Positions 7,753-17,410 of a stretch of DNA of 64,000 nucleotides are shown piece after piece (the first letter of the stretch is position 1; the number at the start of each line of letters is the position of its first letter). This DNA comes from Lachnospiraceae bacterium (GTDB taxonomy: Bacteria; Bacillota; Clostridia; Lachnospirales; Lachnospiraceae), in the NCBI GenBank assembly GCA_017399685.1, contig JAFQBM010000040.1, positions 310,001 to 374,000 of the forward strand, written 5' to 3'. Below the pieces are notes generated by a model, which saw only the letters and a list, made by a program, of their open reading frames with translations, ran no database searches and was not told the origin of the DNA. Both the position numbers and the translations under genes were made by a program.

Positions 7753-10686
7753 ATGAAAAAATTAGGACTTGATATAGGTTCAACAACCATAAAATGTGTT
7801 TTATTAGATGAAAATGATGTGATTCTATATTCTTCTTATGAGCGTCATTTATCAAAAATCGCAGAAATGACCAGTAAATATTTAATGAAAATATCTGAGG
7901 AATTTAAAGAGGATGAAATAGGAATCACAATCTCAGGTTCTGCGGGACTTGGTATTTCTGAATACCTGAATGTACCATTTACCCAGGAAGTTTTTTCTAC
8001 AAGAACGGCAGTTCAACGCCTGAATCATGACACAGATGTTGTCATAGAACTTGGTGGTGAGGATGCAAAAATCTTGTTTTTTACCGGTGGTTTTGAGGCG
8101 AGAATGAACGGAAGTTGTGCAGGTGGTACAGGGGCATTCATCGATCAGATGGCAGCACTTTTAAATGTAACTCAGGACGACCTGAACCTGCTGGCAAAAG
8201 AGTCTGAAAAACGTTATACCATTGCTTCACGTTGTGGTGTATTTGCAAAAAGTGATATCCAGCCTTTGTTAAATCAGGGAGCAGGCGTTCCTGATATTGC
8301 AGCCAGTATTTTAAAGGCTGTGGTAAATCAGACGGTGGGAGGTCTGGCACAGGGCAGGGAGATAGAAGGAAATATTCTTTATCTTGGTGGCCCCCTTACT
8401 TATTTCGACGAACTTAGAAAAAGCTTTGATGAAACCTTAGGAGAAAAAGGCGTCTGTCCTGAAAATTCACTTTACTATGTTGCTATAGGTGCTGCTTTGC
8501 AGTGTAATGATACATTTTCATTAAAAGAGCTTGCAGCAAAAGCCGAGGAATATGCTGACGCAGGTTCTTATGTTTCATCGAAACCATTGTTTGCATCCAA
8601 AAAAGAATATGAAGAATTTTGTGCAAGGCACGAGGCGGATTCCTCAAATATAAAATACATTGATACACCGGATAAAGAAATGTATCTTGGAATCGATGCA
8701 GGCTCCACAACGGTAAAAGCTGTCATTACGGATAAGAATGGAGATATCTTGAATACTCTTTACTGTTCCAATCATGGAAATCCGGTGGAAGTAATAAAAA
8801 ATTATCTTACAGAAATTTATGAAAAATATCCGGGCATAGGATTTGCAGGTTCTGCGGTAACCGGATATGGCGAGGAAATTATTAAGCATGCCTTTGGGGT
8901 TGATACCGGAATCGTGGAAACTATTGCACATTATATCGCTGCGAAAAGATTTATGCCGGAAGTGGACTTTATCATAGACATTGGCGGTCAGGATATTAAA
9001 TGCTTTAAGATACATAATCAGGCAATCGATAATATATTTTTGAATGAAGCCTGTTCTTCCGGTTGTGGTTCATTTTTACAGACCTTTGCGGAAGCAATGC
9101 ATTACAGTATTGAAGATTTTGCAAAGCTTGGCCTTTTTGCAGACCGACCTGTGGATTTAGGTTCCCGCTGTACTGTTTTTATGAACAGTTCTGTAAAACA
9201 GGCACAAAAAGATGGAGCCTCTGTTGAAAATATATCTGCCGGGTTATCCATGAGTGTAGTAAAAAATGCATTATACAAGGTAATTCGTTGCGGCAGCGTG
9301 GCGGATTTGGGTAAAAATATTGTTGTGCAGGGAGGAACCTTTTTAAATGATGCGGTTCTTCGTGCCTTTGAACAGGAACTGGATACCAATGTGGTTCGTC
9401 CAAACATATCCGGAATCATGGGAGCATATGGGGCAGCTTTATATGCCATTGAAAATTGTTCTGAGGAAAGTACCGTAATTTCAGCGGAAGGGTTAGCTGG
9501 TTTTGAACATAGTGTAAAAAATATAACCTGTAAAGGCTGTAACAATCACTGCCGGCTTACCGTGAATTCTTTTGGTAATAAAAATACATATATTGCCGGA
9601 AACAGATGCAGCAAGCCTTTAAACAAAAAAGCAGAGGAACAGCCAAATTATAATCTGTATGAGTATAAACGAGAATTGTTGAAAAAATATCGCAACTCAG
9701 AAAAAAATCCGGATTTACCTACAGTAGGAATTCCTCTTGCATTGAATATGTACGAGCTTCTTCCTTTTTGGCATACGTTTTTTACGGAACTTAAGTTTAA
9801 TGTAGTGGTCTCACCGGATTCAAACAGAAAGTTGTTTCTTATGGGACAGCATACCATTCCTTCGGATACGGTATGTTATCCGGCGAAGTTACTGCATGGA
9901 CATATGGAAGCATTGTTAAAAATGGAGCCGGAAGTTATTTTCTATCCTTGTATGAGTTATAACCTTGATGAAGAAAAAGGGGATAATCATTACAATTGTC
10001 CGGTGGTAGCTTATTATCCTGAAGTGGCGAATGTTAATATTAAAGGATTGGAACATGTAAAATACATTCACGACTTTGTGGGCATTCATAATAAAAAAGC
10101 CTTTCCGGCAAAGTTTTATGATATTCTTAAAAAACATGGATTTGCCAAAACCAAAGGGCAGATAAAGGCTGCAATGAATAAAGCCTTCGAAGAATACGAG
10201 AATTATATGCTGGCAGTCCAAAATAAAGCCCAGGAATATATAGAAACTGCAAAGAGCAAAAAAATGCCAATTATTATTCTTGCCGGAAGACCATATCATA
10301 TTGACCCGGAAATCAATCATGGAATCGACAAGCTTATTTGCGAACTTGGTGCGGCAGTGATTAGCGAAGATGGGGTAAGTGGAGAGGTAGAAAAATTCAG
10401 AACTACGGTTTTGAACCAGTGGACTTATCATTCCAGACTTTATCTTGCTGCAAAATATGTAGCCGAAAGTCCTTTGGAAGAAAAAATGAATTTGGTACAG
10501 TTCGTATCTTTTGGTTGTGGAGTAGATGCAGTAACATCAGATGAAGTTCGCTCCATTCTTGAAGATTCGGGAAAAATATATACACAACTTAAAATTGACG
10601 AGGTAGCTAATGGAGGAGCTGCAAAAATAAGATTAAGAAGCTTATTCGCAGCTACAAAACAAAAAAGAAGAAAGGAAGAAAAGTAA
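7753..10686 (+). CDS. 2-hydroxyacyl-CoA dehydratase activase, double ASKHA domain
   Basis: A 977-residue BadF/BcrA/HgdC-type ATPase. Two ASKHA domains are in tandem: the first with LDIGSTTIKC at the start, CAGGTGAF and SRCGVF; the second with GIDAGSTTVKA near residue 315, CSSGCGSF and SRCTVF. In this family the cysteines hold a 4Fe-4S cluster shared between subunits, and ATP hydrolysis drives one-electron reduction of a dehydratase. The C-terminal third is the DUF2229-type region (PSDTVCYPAKLLHGH, YPCMSYN). The substrate is not identifiable. Its stop overlaps the next start by one base (TAATG). Confidence 0.85.
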   Translation: MKKLGLDIGSTTIKCVLLDENDVILYSSYERHLSKIAEMTSKYLMKISEEFKEDEIGITISGSAGLGISEYLNVPFTQEVFSTRTAVQRLNHDTDVVIELGGEDAKILFFTGGFEARMNGSCAGGTGAFIDQMAALLNVTQDDLNLLAKESEKRYTIASRCGVFAKSDIQPLLNQGAGVPDIAASILKAVVNQTVGGLAQGREIEGNILYLGGPLTYFDELRKSFDETLGEKGVCPENSLYYVAIGAALQCNDTFSLKELAAKAEEYADAGSYVSSKPLFASKKEYEEFCARHEADSSNIKYIDTPDKEMYLGIDAGSTTVKAVITDKNGDILNTLYCSNHGNPVEVIKNYLTEIYEKYPGIGFAGSAVTGYGEEIIKHAFGVDTGIVETIAHYIAAKRFMPEVDFIIDIGGQDIKCFKIHNQAIDNIFLNEACSSGCGSFLQTFAEAMHYSIEDFAKLGLFADRPVDLGSRCTVFMNSSVKQAQKDGASVENISAGLSMSVVKNALYKVIRCGSVADLGKNIVVQGGTFLNDAVLRAFEQELDTNVVRPNISGIMGAYGAALYAIENCSEESTVISAEGLAGFEHSVKNITCKGCNNHCRLTVNSFGNKNTYIAGNRCSKPLNKKAEEQPNYNLYEYKRELLKKYRNSEKNPDLPTVGIPLALNMYELLPFWHTFFTELKFNVVVSPDSNRKLFLMGQHTIPSDTVCYPAKLLHGHMEALLKMEPEVIFYPCMSYNLDEEKGDNHYNCPVVAYYPEVANVNIKGLEHVKYIHDFVGIHNKKAFPAKFYDILKKHGFAKTKGQIKAAMNKAFEEYENYMLAVQNKAQEYIETAKSKKMPIIILAGRPYHIDPEINHGIDKLICELGAAVISEDGVSGEVEKFRTTVLNQWTYHSRLYLAAKYVAESPLEEKMNLVQFVSFGCGVDAVTSDEVRSILEDSGKIYTQLKIDEVANGGAAKIRLRSLFAATKQKRRKEEK

Positions 10687-11951
10687 TGGCAACCAATGAA
10701 CTTTATCCGGAATTTACTGCAGAAATGAAAAATACCCATACTATACTGATTCCCAATGCACTTCCGGTACATTTTAGTCTTATGGGTTCCGTTTTCAAAG
10801 ATGCAGGTTATAAAGTAGATTTTCTGAATTATTCAGGTCAGAAGGTGATTGATACAGGCTTGAAATATGTGCATAATGATGCCTGTTATCCTGCTATTGT
10901 TGTAATCGGTCAGCTTATTTATGCACTGGAATCTGGAGATTACAATCCTAAAACTACTGCGCTCATGCTGTATCAGACAGGTGGAGGATGCAGAGCCTCA
11001 AATTATGTAAATATGCTTAGAAAAGCCTTGAATAAAGCAGGTTTTGGTTATGTTCCTGTTGTATCTTTAAATTTTGGAGGAATTGAAAAAAACAGTGGAT
11101 TTAAGGTTACTCCTATGATGTTTCTAAAGGGGCTTATTACATGGCTTTATGGGGATTACATTATGCTTTTAAGAAATCAGGTTCTTCCTTATGAAACAAA
11201 GGAAGGTTCTGCAAAGGCTGTTATGGAAAAATGGAGAATAGAACTGACCGGACAGATAAGAAAAAATAAGGGAATCACCAGACGGGAAATAAAGAAGAAT
11301 TTTATTGCCATAGCGAAGGATTTTGCTGCGGTAGAGATAAAGAAAGACGTTAGACCGAAGGTAGGAATCGTTGGCGAGCTTTATGTGAAATATGCGGATT
11401 TTGGTAATGACTATCTGTTTGATTTTCTTGTAGAACAGGGCGCAGAGGTAATGGTGCCGGGAATCCTGGGATTTGCTATGTACAGTCTGAATATTGGAAT
11501 GGAAAGTCATCGTCTTTATGGGGATAAAAAAGGTGCCATGTTCAGTCGTTTGGCGGTAGCTTATGTAAGAATGCTCGAAAACACAATGCTTGGAGTTCTT
11601 GAAAAATTTCCGCAGTTTGAAAAGCCGGTTTCTTTTCCGGAACTTAAAAAGATTGGAGAACGTACTATCAGTTCCGGCGTATGCATGGGGGAAGGCTGGC
11701 TTCTGACTGCTGAGATGGCAGAATTGATTGAAAAAGGCTATAACAATGTAGTATGTGTTCAGCCTTTTGGCTGTCTGCCAAACCACATAGTAGGAAAAGG
11801 CATGATAAGAGGAATGAATAAACAGTATCAAAATGCCAACATTTGCTCTATTGATTATGATCCTGGAGCAACGAGAGTAAACCAGCAGAACCGTATTAAG
11901 CTGATGCTTTCCCTTGCATGGGAAGAGATTCTGGAAGAAAAATGTTCATAA
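10686..11951 (+). CDS. 2-hydroxyacyl-CoA dehydratase-like protein, partner of activase
   Basis: A 421-residue protein that continues the activase gene above with a one-base overlap. It contains HNDACYPAIVVIGQLIYAL, a Cys-containing dehydratase-like segment, then GGCRASNY, CMGEGWLLTAEM and QPFGCLPNH, further Cys motifs likely to bind an iron-sulfur cluster. In many Clostridia these sequences form the end of a single polypeptide of about 1400 residues; here they are a separate, coupled gene. A terminator follows at 11972. Confidence 0.75.
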   Translation: MATNELYPEFTAEMKNTHTILIPNALPVHFSLMGSVFKDAGYKVDFLNYSGQKVIDTGLKYVHNDACYPAIVVIGQLIYALESGDYNPKTTALMLYQTGGGCRASNYVNMLRKALNKAGFGYVPVVSLNFGGIEKNSGFKVTPMMFLKGLITWLYGDYIMLLRNQVLPYETKEGSAKAVMEKWRIELTGQIRKNKGITRREIKKNFIAIAKDFAAVEIKKDVRPKVGIVGELYVKYADFGNDYLFDFLVEQGAEVMVPGILGFAMYSLNIGMESHRLYGDKKGAMFSRLAVAYVRMLENTMLGVLEKFPQFEKPVSFPELKKIGERTISSGVCMGEGWLLTAEMAELIEKGYNNVVCVQPFGCLPNHIVGKGMIRGMNKQYQNANICSIDYDPGATRVNQQNRIKLMLSLAWEEILEEKCS

Positions 11952-11971
11952 TTGCATAGTTTGTGTGGGTT

Positions 11972-12018
11972 AAAAGGTCGCAAAATAGAAGGAAGACATT
12001 CGATTTGTGACCTTTTTA
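11972..12018 (+). terminator. Terminator after activase operon
   Basis: A 13-bp stem (11972-11984 with 12004-12016, one G-U pair) ends in a T run. Confidence 0.75.
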
Positions 12019-12142
12019 TTTATGGGGTATGGAAAACGTTTTGTACTTTAGGATGAAAAATGAGAAAAATTATCATTAAATCAAAAAGAATAGAAGTACC
12101 TGATTTTAAGGAGTATAATGGAGGAAAAAGGAGGTTTTTGGT

Positions 12143-12436
12143 ATGTGGAAGGTATTAAAGAAAATTGATGGAAAGAAAACAGGCATTTTTGCAGCAGGTG
12201 TTTTGTTTGGAACAGCAGGTGTTAAGCTTTTAACAAGTAAGGATGCGAAAAAGGTATATACACATTGTACTGCAGCGGTGCTTCGGGCAAAAGAGTGTGT
12301 TATGAAGACGGTTACTAATATTCAGGAAAATGTAGGAGATATCTACGCAGAAGCACAACAGATCAATGAGAACCGTGCTGAAACGGAAGAAGAATTCGGT
12401 GATGTAATTGAAGATGATACTGAAGAGATAGAATAA
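12143..12436 (+). CDS. DUF6110-like small protein next to metal ATPase
   Basis: A 97-residue protein: a short basic start, a glycine-rich hydrophobic stretch (GIFAAGVLFGTAGVKLL, about residues 14-30), an amphipathic helical middle and a strongly acidic tail. It resembles DUF6110 proteins found upstream of heavy-metal P-type ATPases in Clostridia, and such an ATPase follows. It may be a membrane-associated accessory or metal-binding protein; function unproven. A strong AAAAGGAGG site precedes the ATG. Confidence 0.7.
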   Translation: MWKVLKKIDGKKTGIFAAGVLFGTAGVKLLTSKDAKKVYTHCTAAVLRAKECVMKTVTNIQENVGDIYAEAQQINENRAETEEEFGDVIEDDTEEIE

Positions 12437-12452
12437 AGATTGAAAATTAGGA

Positions 12453-12544
12453 GGCTGTCGCAAAGAAAAAATAACACAAGATATGGTGTGATTCATTTTG
12501 AAAATATTCCATATTCTGTAGATATTTTTCTAAGTGCGACAGCC
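12453..12544. repeat. 92-bp imperfect palindrome, MITE-like or structured terminator
   Basis: GGCTGTCGCA (12453-12462) is perfectly inverted at 12535-12544. Just inside, AGAAAAATA-type and TATTTTTCT-type arms continue the stem, and further in AGATATGG pairs with CCATATTCT. The whole forms a near-complete cruciform between the DUF6110 gene and the P-type ATPase. Ends reading GGCTGTCGCA resemble terminal inverted repeats of small non-autonomous elements in Clostridia. No target duplication is evident. Confidence 0.55.
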
Positions 12545-12584
12545 CACTTTTATGTATCATACACTTAAGAAAGGCTGCGAGAAT

Positions 12585-14672
12585 ATGAGATTTAAAATTG
12601 TGCACGAAATAAAAGGGCGAATCAGAATTCATATGATGCAAAGAACCATGACAGACAAGCAGGCGGATATATTACAATATTATCTGGAAAGTTGTCCAAT
12701 GGTTGGGAAAGCAAAGGTCTATGAGAGAACTCAGGATGCAGTGATTTGCTTTTCAGGAGATAAGAACCAGATGATTCATATTCTCCAGAAGTTTACATAT
12801 GAAAATGTTTCGGTACCGGATTCAGTTTTGGAACTTTCCAGTAGGAAAATGAATCGGGAATACATGGATAAGCTGGTTACTAAGGTTGTAATGCGTATGG
12901 GAAGAAAGCTGGTTCTTCCCTATTACTTGCGATGTGTTGTAATTACGGTAAGGTCCATAAAATATATCTGGAAAGGGTTTACTTCCGTTATGAAGGGAAA
13001 GATTGAGGTGGCACTTTTAGATGGAGTGGCCATTGGTGTATCTGTCCTTCGCAGAGATATGAACACAGCAAGTTCTGTTATGTTTTTGTTGGGAGTGGGA
13101 GAACTGCTGGAAGAGTGGACTCACAAAAAATCTGTAGATGACCTTGCCAGAAGTATGTCATTAAATGTTAGTAAAGTATGGCTGCTTGCGGACGAAAAAG
13201 AGATTCTGGTGGATACGAAACAGGTGAAAACAGGCGATTTGATTGTAGCACATATGGGAAATGTCATTCCTTTTGACGGAATTGTGGAACATGGAGAAGG
13301 TATGGTAAATCAGTCTTCTTTGACAGGAGAATCCGTACCAATTGAAAAGAAAGAAGGCAGTTATGTGTATGCAGGAACTGTATTGGAAGAAGGAGAACTA
13401 ACCATACAGGTAAAGGAAACCTTAGGAAGCACCAAGTATGAAAAAATTGTTGGTATGATAGAGGAAACAGAGAAATTAAAATCAGCAGTGGAGTGCAGGG
13501 CAGAGCATCTTGCAGACAGGTTAGTGCCATATACTCTGTTAGGAACCGGTTTGGTTTATTTGTTTACCAGAAATACCTCAAAGGCATTGTCTGTATTGAT
13601 GGTGGATTTTTCTTGTGCATTAAAACTTGCTATGCCGATTACGGTGCTTGCGGCGATTAGAGAAGCAAGCAGACACCATATTACGGTAAAGGGAGGAAAA
13701 TTCTTAGAGCAGGTGGCACAGGCAGATACCATTATATTTGATAAAACAGGAACTTTGACAAAGGCACAGCCTACGGTGGAAAAGGTAGTTTCTTTTAATG
13801 GAGAAGACCCGGATGAACTGCTTCGTATTGCAGCCTGTCTGGAAGAACATTTTCCTCATTCCATGGCAAAAGCAGTAGTAAATGCTGCCAAGGAAAAAGG
13901 GCTTATTCATGAAGAAAATCATTCAAAGGTGGAGTATATTGTGGCACATGGAATTTCTTCGAGAGTAGAAGATAAAAAGGTGATTATTGGAAGCTATCAC
14001 TTTGTTTTTGAGGATGAAGAATGTCATGTTCCGGAAGAAATGGAAGAAGCGTTCCGTAATTTACCAGAAGAATATTCAAGACTTTACCTTGCCATCGAAG
14101 GAGAACTGGCAGCAGCCATCTGCATTGCTGACCCTGTTAGGGAAGAGGCAGAGGATGTAATTGCCAAATTGAAAGACAGTGGCATAAGCAAGGTTGTAAT
14201 GATGACTGGGGATAGTGAACGTACAGCGGCAGCTGTGGCGAAAAGGATAGGAATCGACGAATACTATTCAGAGGTTTTGCCGGAAGATAAGGCGGCATTT
14301 GTGGAGAAAGAACATGCAGAAGGAAGAAAAGTAATCATGATTGGAGACGGGGTCAATGATTCCCCAGCTTTATCCGCAGCTGATGTGGGCATTGCTATCA
14401 GTGATGGTGCTCAGATAGCAAGAGAGGTTGCCGATATTACCATAGAAGCGGATAATCTCAACGAACTGGTTCGGTTAAGAATGATTAGTAAAAGTATGGT
14501 AAAAAAAATTAGGAAAAATTATGTACGAATTGTAGGAATTAATTCAGGTCTGATATTCTTTGGTGTTACCGGTACGATTCAGCCTACAACGTCAGCACTT
14601 TTACATAATACTTCTACCCTTGCCATTAGTATGGATGGTATGAACGGGTGGCATAATGTTAAAGGAAATTGA
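12585..14672 (+). CDS. Heavy-metal-type P1B ATPase
   Basis: A 695-residue ATP-driven membrane pump. Seen in order: an N-terminal HMA-like ferredoxin fold without the usual CxxC (starts MRFKIVHEIKGRIRIH), membrane helices, the TGES actuator loop (LTGESVPIEKK), the phosphorylated Asp386 in DKTGTLT, the HP motif (EEHFPHSMAKA), the MTGDS ATP-binding loop and GDGVNDSPAL. The TM6 metal site reads S343-C344-A-L-K-L in place of CPC. The last helices carry INSG and HNTST. This set suits the Zn/Mn/Co-like group rather than Cu pumps; the true ion is unknown. A GTG at 12534 is in frame but lies in the palindrome; ATG 12585 fits the domain start. Confidence 0.85.
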   Translation: MRFKIVHEIKGRIRIHMMQRTMTDKQADILQYYLESCPMVGKAKVYERTQDAVICFSGDKNQMIHILQKFTYENVSVPDSVLELSSRKMNREYMDKLVTKVVMRMGRKLVLPYYLRCVVITVRSIKYIWKGFTSVMKGKIEVALLDGVAIGVSVLRRDMNTASSVMFLLGVGELLEEWTHKKSVDDLARSMSLNVSKVWLLADEKEILVDTKQVKTGDLIVAHMGNVIPFDGIVEHGEGMVNQSSLTGESVPIEKKEGSYVYAGTVLEEGELTIQVKETLGSTKYEKIVGMIEETEKLKSAVECRAEHLADRLVPYTLLGTGLVYLFTRNTSKALSVLMVDFSCALKLAMPITVLAAIREASRHHITVKGGKFLEQVAQADTIIFDKTGTLTKAQPTVEKVVSFNGEDPDELLRIAACLEEHFPHSMAKAVVNAAKEKGLIHEENHSKVEYIVAHGISSRVEDKKVIIGSYHFVFEDEECHVPEEMEEAFRNLPEEYSRLYLAIEGELAAAICIADPVREEAEDVIAKLKDSGISKVVMMTGDSERTAAAVAKRIGIDEYYSEVLPEDKAAFVEKEHAEGRKVIMIGDGVNDSPALSAADVGIAISDGAQIAREVADITIEADNLNELVRLRMISKSMVKKIRKNYVRIVGINSGLIFFGVTGTIQPTTSALLHNTSTLAISMDGMNGWHNVKGN

Positions 14673-14707
14673 GAAAGGCACATTACCAATATTATCAGGA
14701 GGCAATT

Positions 14708-15196
14708 ATGATACAACATCCGATTCAACCTATTTTTGATAAAAATTCAAGAATACTTATTCTCGGGAGTTTTCCTTCTGTTAAGTCCAGGGAAGAAGGA
14801 TTTTTTTATGGTCATCCTCAGAACCGCTTTTGGAAAGTGTTAGCTGCAGTATGTAAAGCTGATGTCCCAAACAATGTTGAAGAGAAGAAGAAATTTTTAT
14901 GTGAGTATCATATTGCAGTTTGGGATGTGATACAGTCGTGTGATATTCAAGGGTCATCCGACAGCAGTATTAAGAATGTTGTTGCGAATGATTTGAGTCT
15001 GATTCTTGGACTTGCTGATATTAAGCAAATTTACGTGAATGGGAAAAAGGCAGAGCAGTTATATAAAAAATATATTTTTCCACAGGTTAAGCGGGAGGTA
15101 GTATGTCTTCCATCTACAAGTCCCGCAAATGCGGCTTGGAATCTGGAGAGGCTTGTGAATGCGTGGAGTAGTATCTTAGCAATTTTGGAGCAATAA
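14708..15196 (+). CDS. DNA-deoxyinosine/uracil glycosylase (UDG superfamily)
   Basis: A 162-residue base-excision repair enzyme that removes deaminated bases. It has the superfamily's motif 1 as ILILGSFPSVKSREEGFFYG and motif 2 as LPSTSPANAAW near the C-terminus, matching the deoxyinosine glycosylase family (TIGR04274 type). I chose ATG 14708 because AGGAGG lies five bases upstream; an in-frame TTG at 14669 would only overlap the ATPase end. Probably translated from the ATPase transcript. Confidence 0.83.
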   Translation: MIQHPIQPIFDKNSRILILGSFPSVKSREEGFFYGHPQNRFWKVLAAVCKADVPNNVEEKKKFLCEYHIAVWDVIQSCDIQGSSDSSIKNVVANDLSLILGLADIKQIYVNGKKAEQLYKKYIFPQVKREVVCLPSTSPANAAWNLERLVNAWSSILAILEQ

Positions 15197-15299
15197 ATAT
15201 AATTAAAGAAATATTTTTTCTATGTAATTTTTTTCGAAATTTGTAAGATAGGAAAATAGAAATACTACCTAAAAACAGATATAAAATATATTATTTTTC

Positions 15300-15328
15300 T
15301 TGCAACAAAGTGAAAATAAAGATATAAT
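15300..15328 (+). promoter_or_regulatory. Promoter of the diguanylate cyclase gene
   Basis: TTGCAA (15300-15305), a 17-base spacer and TATAAT (15323-15328) lie 35 bases before ATG 15363. Confidence 0.7.
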
Positions 15329-15362
15329 ATTTATATATGTTTTAAAGAATAGAGGGGTATTC

Positions 15363-17081
15363 ATGAAAAACACTTTGATGCAAGAGAAAAAAGATAAAAA
15401 AGTAGTATTTATAACAATTGTTTACCTGTTAGGATTACTAGGAATGTTTTCTTTATTGCTGGCCATCCATATAGGCAGAGAAAAACCGGAACAAAATGGA
15501 AACCAGGAAACCTATCAGAATATCACCGAATTATGGACTCTGGATAAAGAAGGGACGAAACCGGTGGATGTAAAGAAATATGGAGAGTATATGGACCCGG
15601 AAAGTGGAGTACTGTCCATATATTATTTGCTTCCGGAATTGGATACAGATACTAGTTTTGTATATCGTTCCAAGGATGTATATACCCGTGTATTGGTTGA
15701 TGGAGAAGAGATTTACAAGACATCAGTATACGATTCTCCATTTTATAACAAATCGCCGGGAAATCTTTGGAATATGTTGAATATTAGCTCTGAGTACTCT
15801 GGAAAATACTTGGAATTACAGATTACCATGGTTTATGATACGAATGCCATTACGGTAGATTCCTTGTATCTTGGTGATAAGGCAGACATTATTATAGGAC
15901 TTTGTACCGATAATATATTTGGAATTGTAATTAGTCTCTTGTTGATGTTATTGGGTGTAGTATTGATGGTGATTGATTTCCTGCCATCATATGGTCGTTC
16001 CAGAAAGCACCATGGTTTATGGTGGGTAGGAATTTATGCACTTTTAACCGGAGTATGGAGCCTGATTGAAACCAACGTAGTACAATTTTTCGTTGATGAT
16101 ATGCGTATTCTACAGTTAATGGATAATATGCTTATGATGCTTACAACCATACCTTTGATCTTATATTTGAATACCGAACTTGGTATTTTGAAAAACAGAG
16201 TAATGCGGATATTTAGCTATATGAGTGTCGGCTATGTATTGCTTTGTGTGTGGGTACAGTACAAAGGAGAAAAGGATATGCATCATATGCTGAATCCGTC
16301 TCTTTATCTTATGTTAGTTATTGATGTGGTGATGAGTGTATGGTTATTCTGGCAGTTTATTAAGATGAAAAGAGCAGGAAAGCCTGCGGTTAATTGCTTT
16401 TTGATGTTTTTAGGGGTAACCTCCACTTGTACTTGTACCGTACTTGAAATAGTAAGGTCACTTCGTGTGGATAGAATGGATAGAGCCGGGTTAATCCGTA
16501 TTGGTATGTTGATACTTTGTATTTGCTTTGGTATTGGAAGCCAGATTGATACATATAAAATTGTAGAGCAGGGCTTGAAATACGATTTAATCAGCAAGCT
16601 TGCATATTCCGATGGTCTTACAGGACTTGGAAACAGAACTGCTTATTTAGAGCAACTGGAATCTTATGAAAATAATCCAAAGGAAATCACACAGCTTGGT
16701 ATTGTATATTTAGATGTAAATAATCTGAAAAAGGTAAACGATAACCAAGGTCATGATTATGGGGATGAATTAATCCGAAGCGCAGCTAAGATTATTGAAA
16801 CCAGTTTTGGTAAATTTGGAAAATCTTATCGTATTGGTGGAGATGAGTTTTGCGTCCTGATGACAGGAGGTAATCTGGATGAAGAATATGGAAAAGGTTT
16901 AAGTGTATTCCAACAGTTAATTGATGAGGCAAATGCATTAGAAATATATACCTGTGCTGTTCAGATTGCTCACGGATTTGCAGTTTGTAAGGAAATTACC
17001 AAAGAAAAGATAGAAGAAGCTATCGCTGTCGCAGATAATGCGATGTATAAAAATAAGACGGAATTGAAAGGCAATGCTTAG
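15363..17081 (+). CDS. Membrane diguanylate cyclase (GGDEF)
   Basis: A 572-residue c-di-GMP synthase. An N-terminal membrane helix is followed by an extracytoplasmic beta-rich domain and seven or so membrane helices (about residues 180-400), a layout like 7TMR-DISM receptors. The C-terminal GGDEF domain has the intact motif GGDEF at 492-496 and the conserved LAYSDGLTGLGNR start. ATG 15363 has GAGGGG upstream. The next gene has a c-di-GMP-binding type domain, so the two may form a signalling pair. Confidence 0.88.
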   Translation: MKNTLMQEKKDKKVVFITIVYLLGLLGMFSLLLAIHIGREKPEQNGNQETYQNITELWTLDKEGTKPVDVKKYGEYMDPESGVLSIYYLLPELDTDTSFVYRSKDVYTRVLVDGEEIYKTSVYDSPFYNKSPGNLWNMLNISSEYSGKYLELQITMVYDTNAITVDSLYLGDKADIIIGLCTDNIFGIVISLLLMLLGVVLMVIDFLPSYGRSRKHHGLWWVGIYALLTGVWSLIETNVVQFFVDDMRILQLMDNMLMMLTTIPLILYLNTELGILKNRVMRIFSYMSVGYVLLCVWVQYKGEKDMHHMLNPSLYLMLVIDVVMSVWLFWQFIKMKRAGKPAVNCFLMFLGVTSTCTCTVLEIVRSLRVDRMDRAGLIRIGMLILCICFGIGSQIDTYKIVEQGLKYDLISKLAYSDGLTGLGNRTAYLEQLESYENNPKEITQLGIVYLDVNNLKKVNDNQGHDYGDELIRSAAKIIETSFGKFGKSYRIGGDEFCVLMTGGNLDEEYGKGLSVFQQLIDEANALEIYTCAVQIAHGFAVCKEITKEKIEEAIAVADNAMYKNKTELKGNA

Positions 17082-17410
17082 CTTATCTACTATAAGGGAA
17101 TGGATAATGAGACATGAAATAGGACGCAGTCATATTAGTCTTTGATGCCAAATGGTTTATCTAAATCATGGCATAACAGAGAGATGATTTCGTAGTTGAA
17201 TTTTGAAAAGTAATAATAGTGGAAGTGATTGAGGTTGCAGATTGGATTTTGTGACCTCAATTTTTCATTATAGCAAATAAGATAATCAAAACATTAAGAA
17301 AGGATTGATGCATGATAGCTGTTTATGGAAATAGACGGGCAATGTTTGTGATAGAATTACTGATATTTAGAAAATAGTTCGATGTAGTTACGAGAAAAGA
17401 GGAGATTTAT
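17082..17410. other. Intergenic region between cyclase and glycosyltransferase
   Basis: This 329-base gap holds a terminator at 17228-17266. I looked for a c-di-GMP (GEMM) riboswitch because of the neighbours and could not build one. Nothing else was recognised. Confidence 0.5.
17228..17266 (+). terminator. Terminator after diguanylate cyclase
   Basis: ATTGAGGT (17228-17235) pairs with ACCTCAAT (17254-17261), followed by TTTT. Confidence 0.7.

Noticed and set aside
11169-11831. 220-codon minus-strand frame
   Set aside because: It lies wholly inside the dehydratase-like gene, has no ribosome site and no family-like sequence.
15300-15362. TTG start that would lengthen the diguanylate cyclase
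   Set aside because: The TTG belongs to a TTGCAA-17-TATAAT promoter, and ATG 15363 has its own ribosome site.
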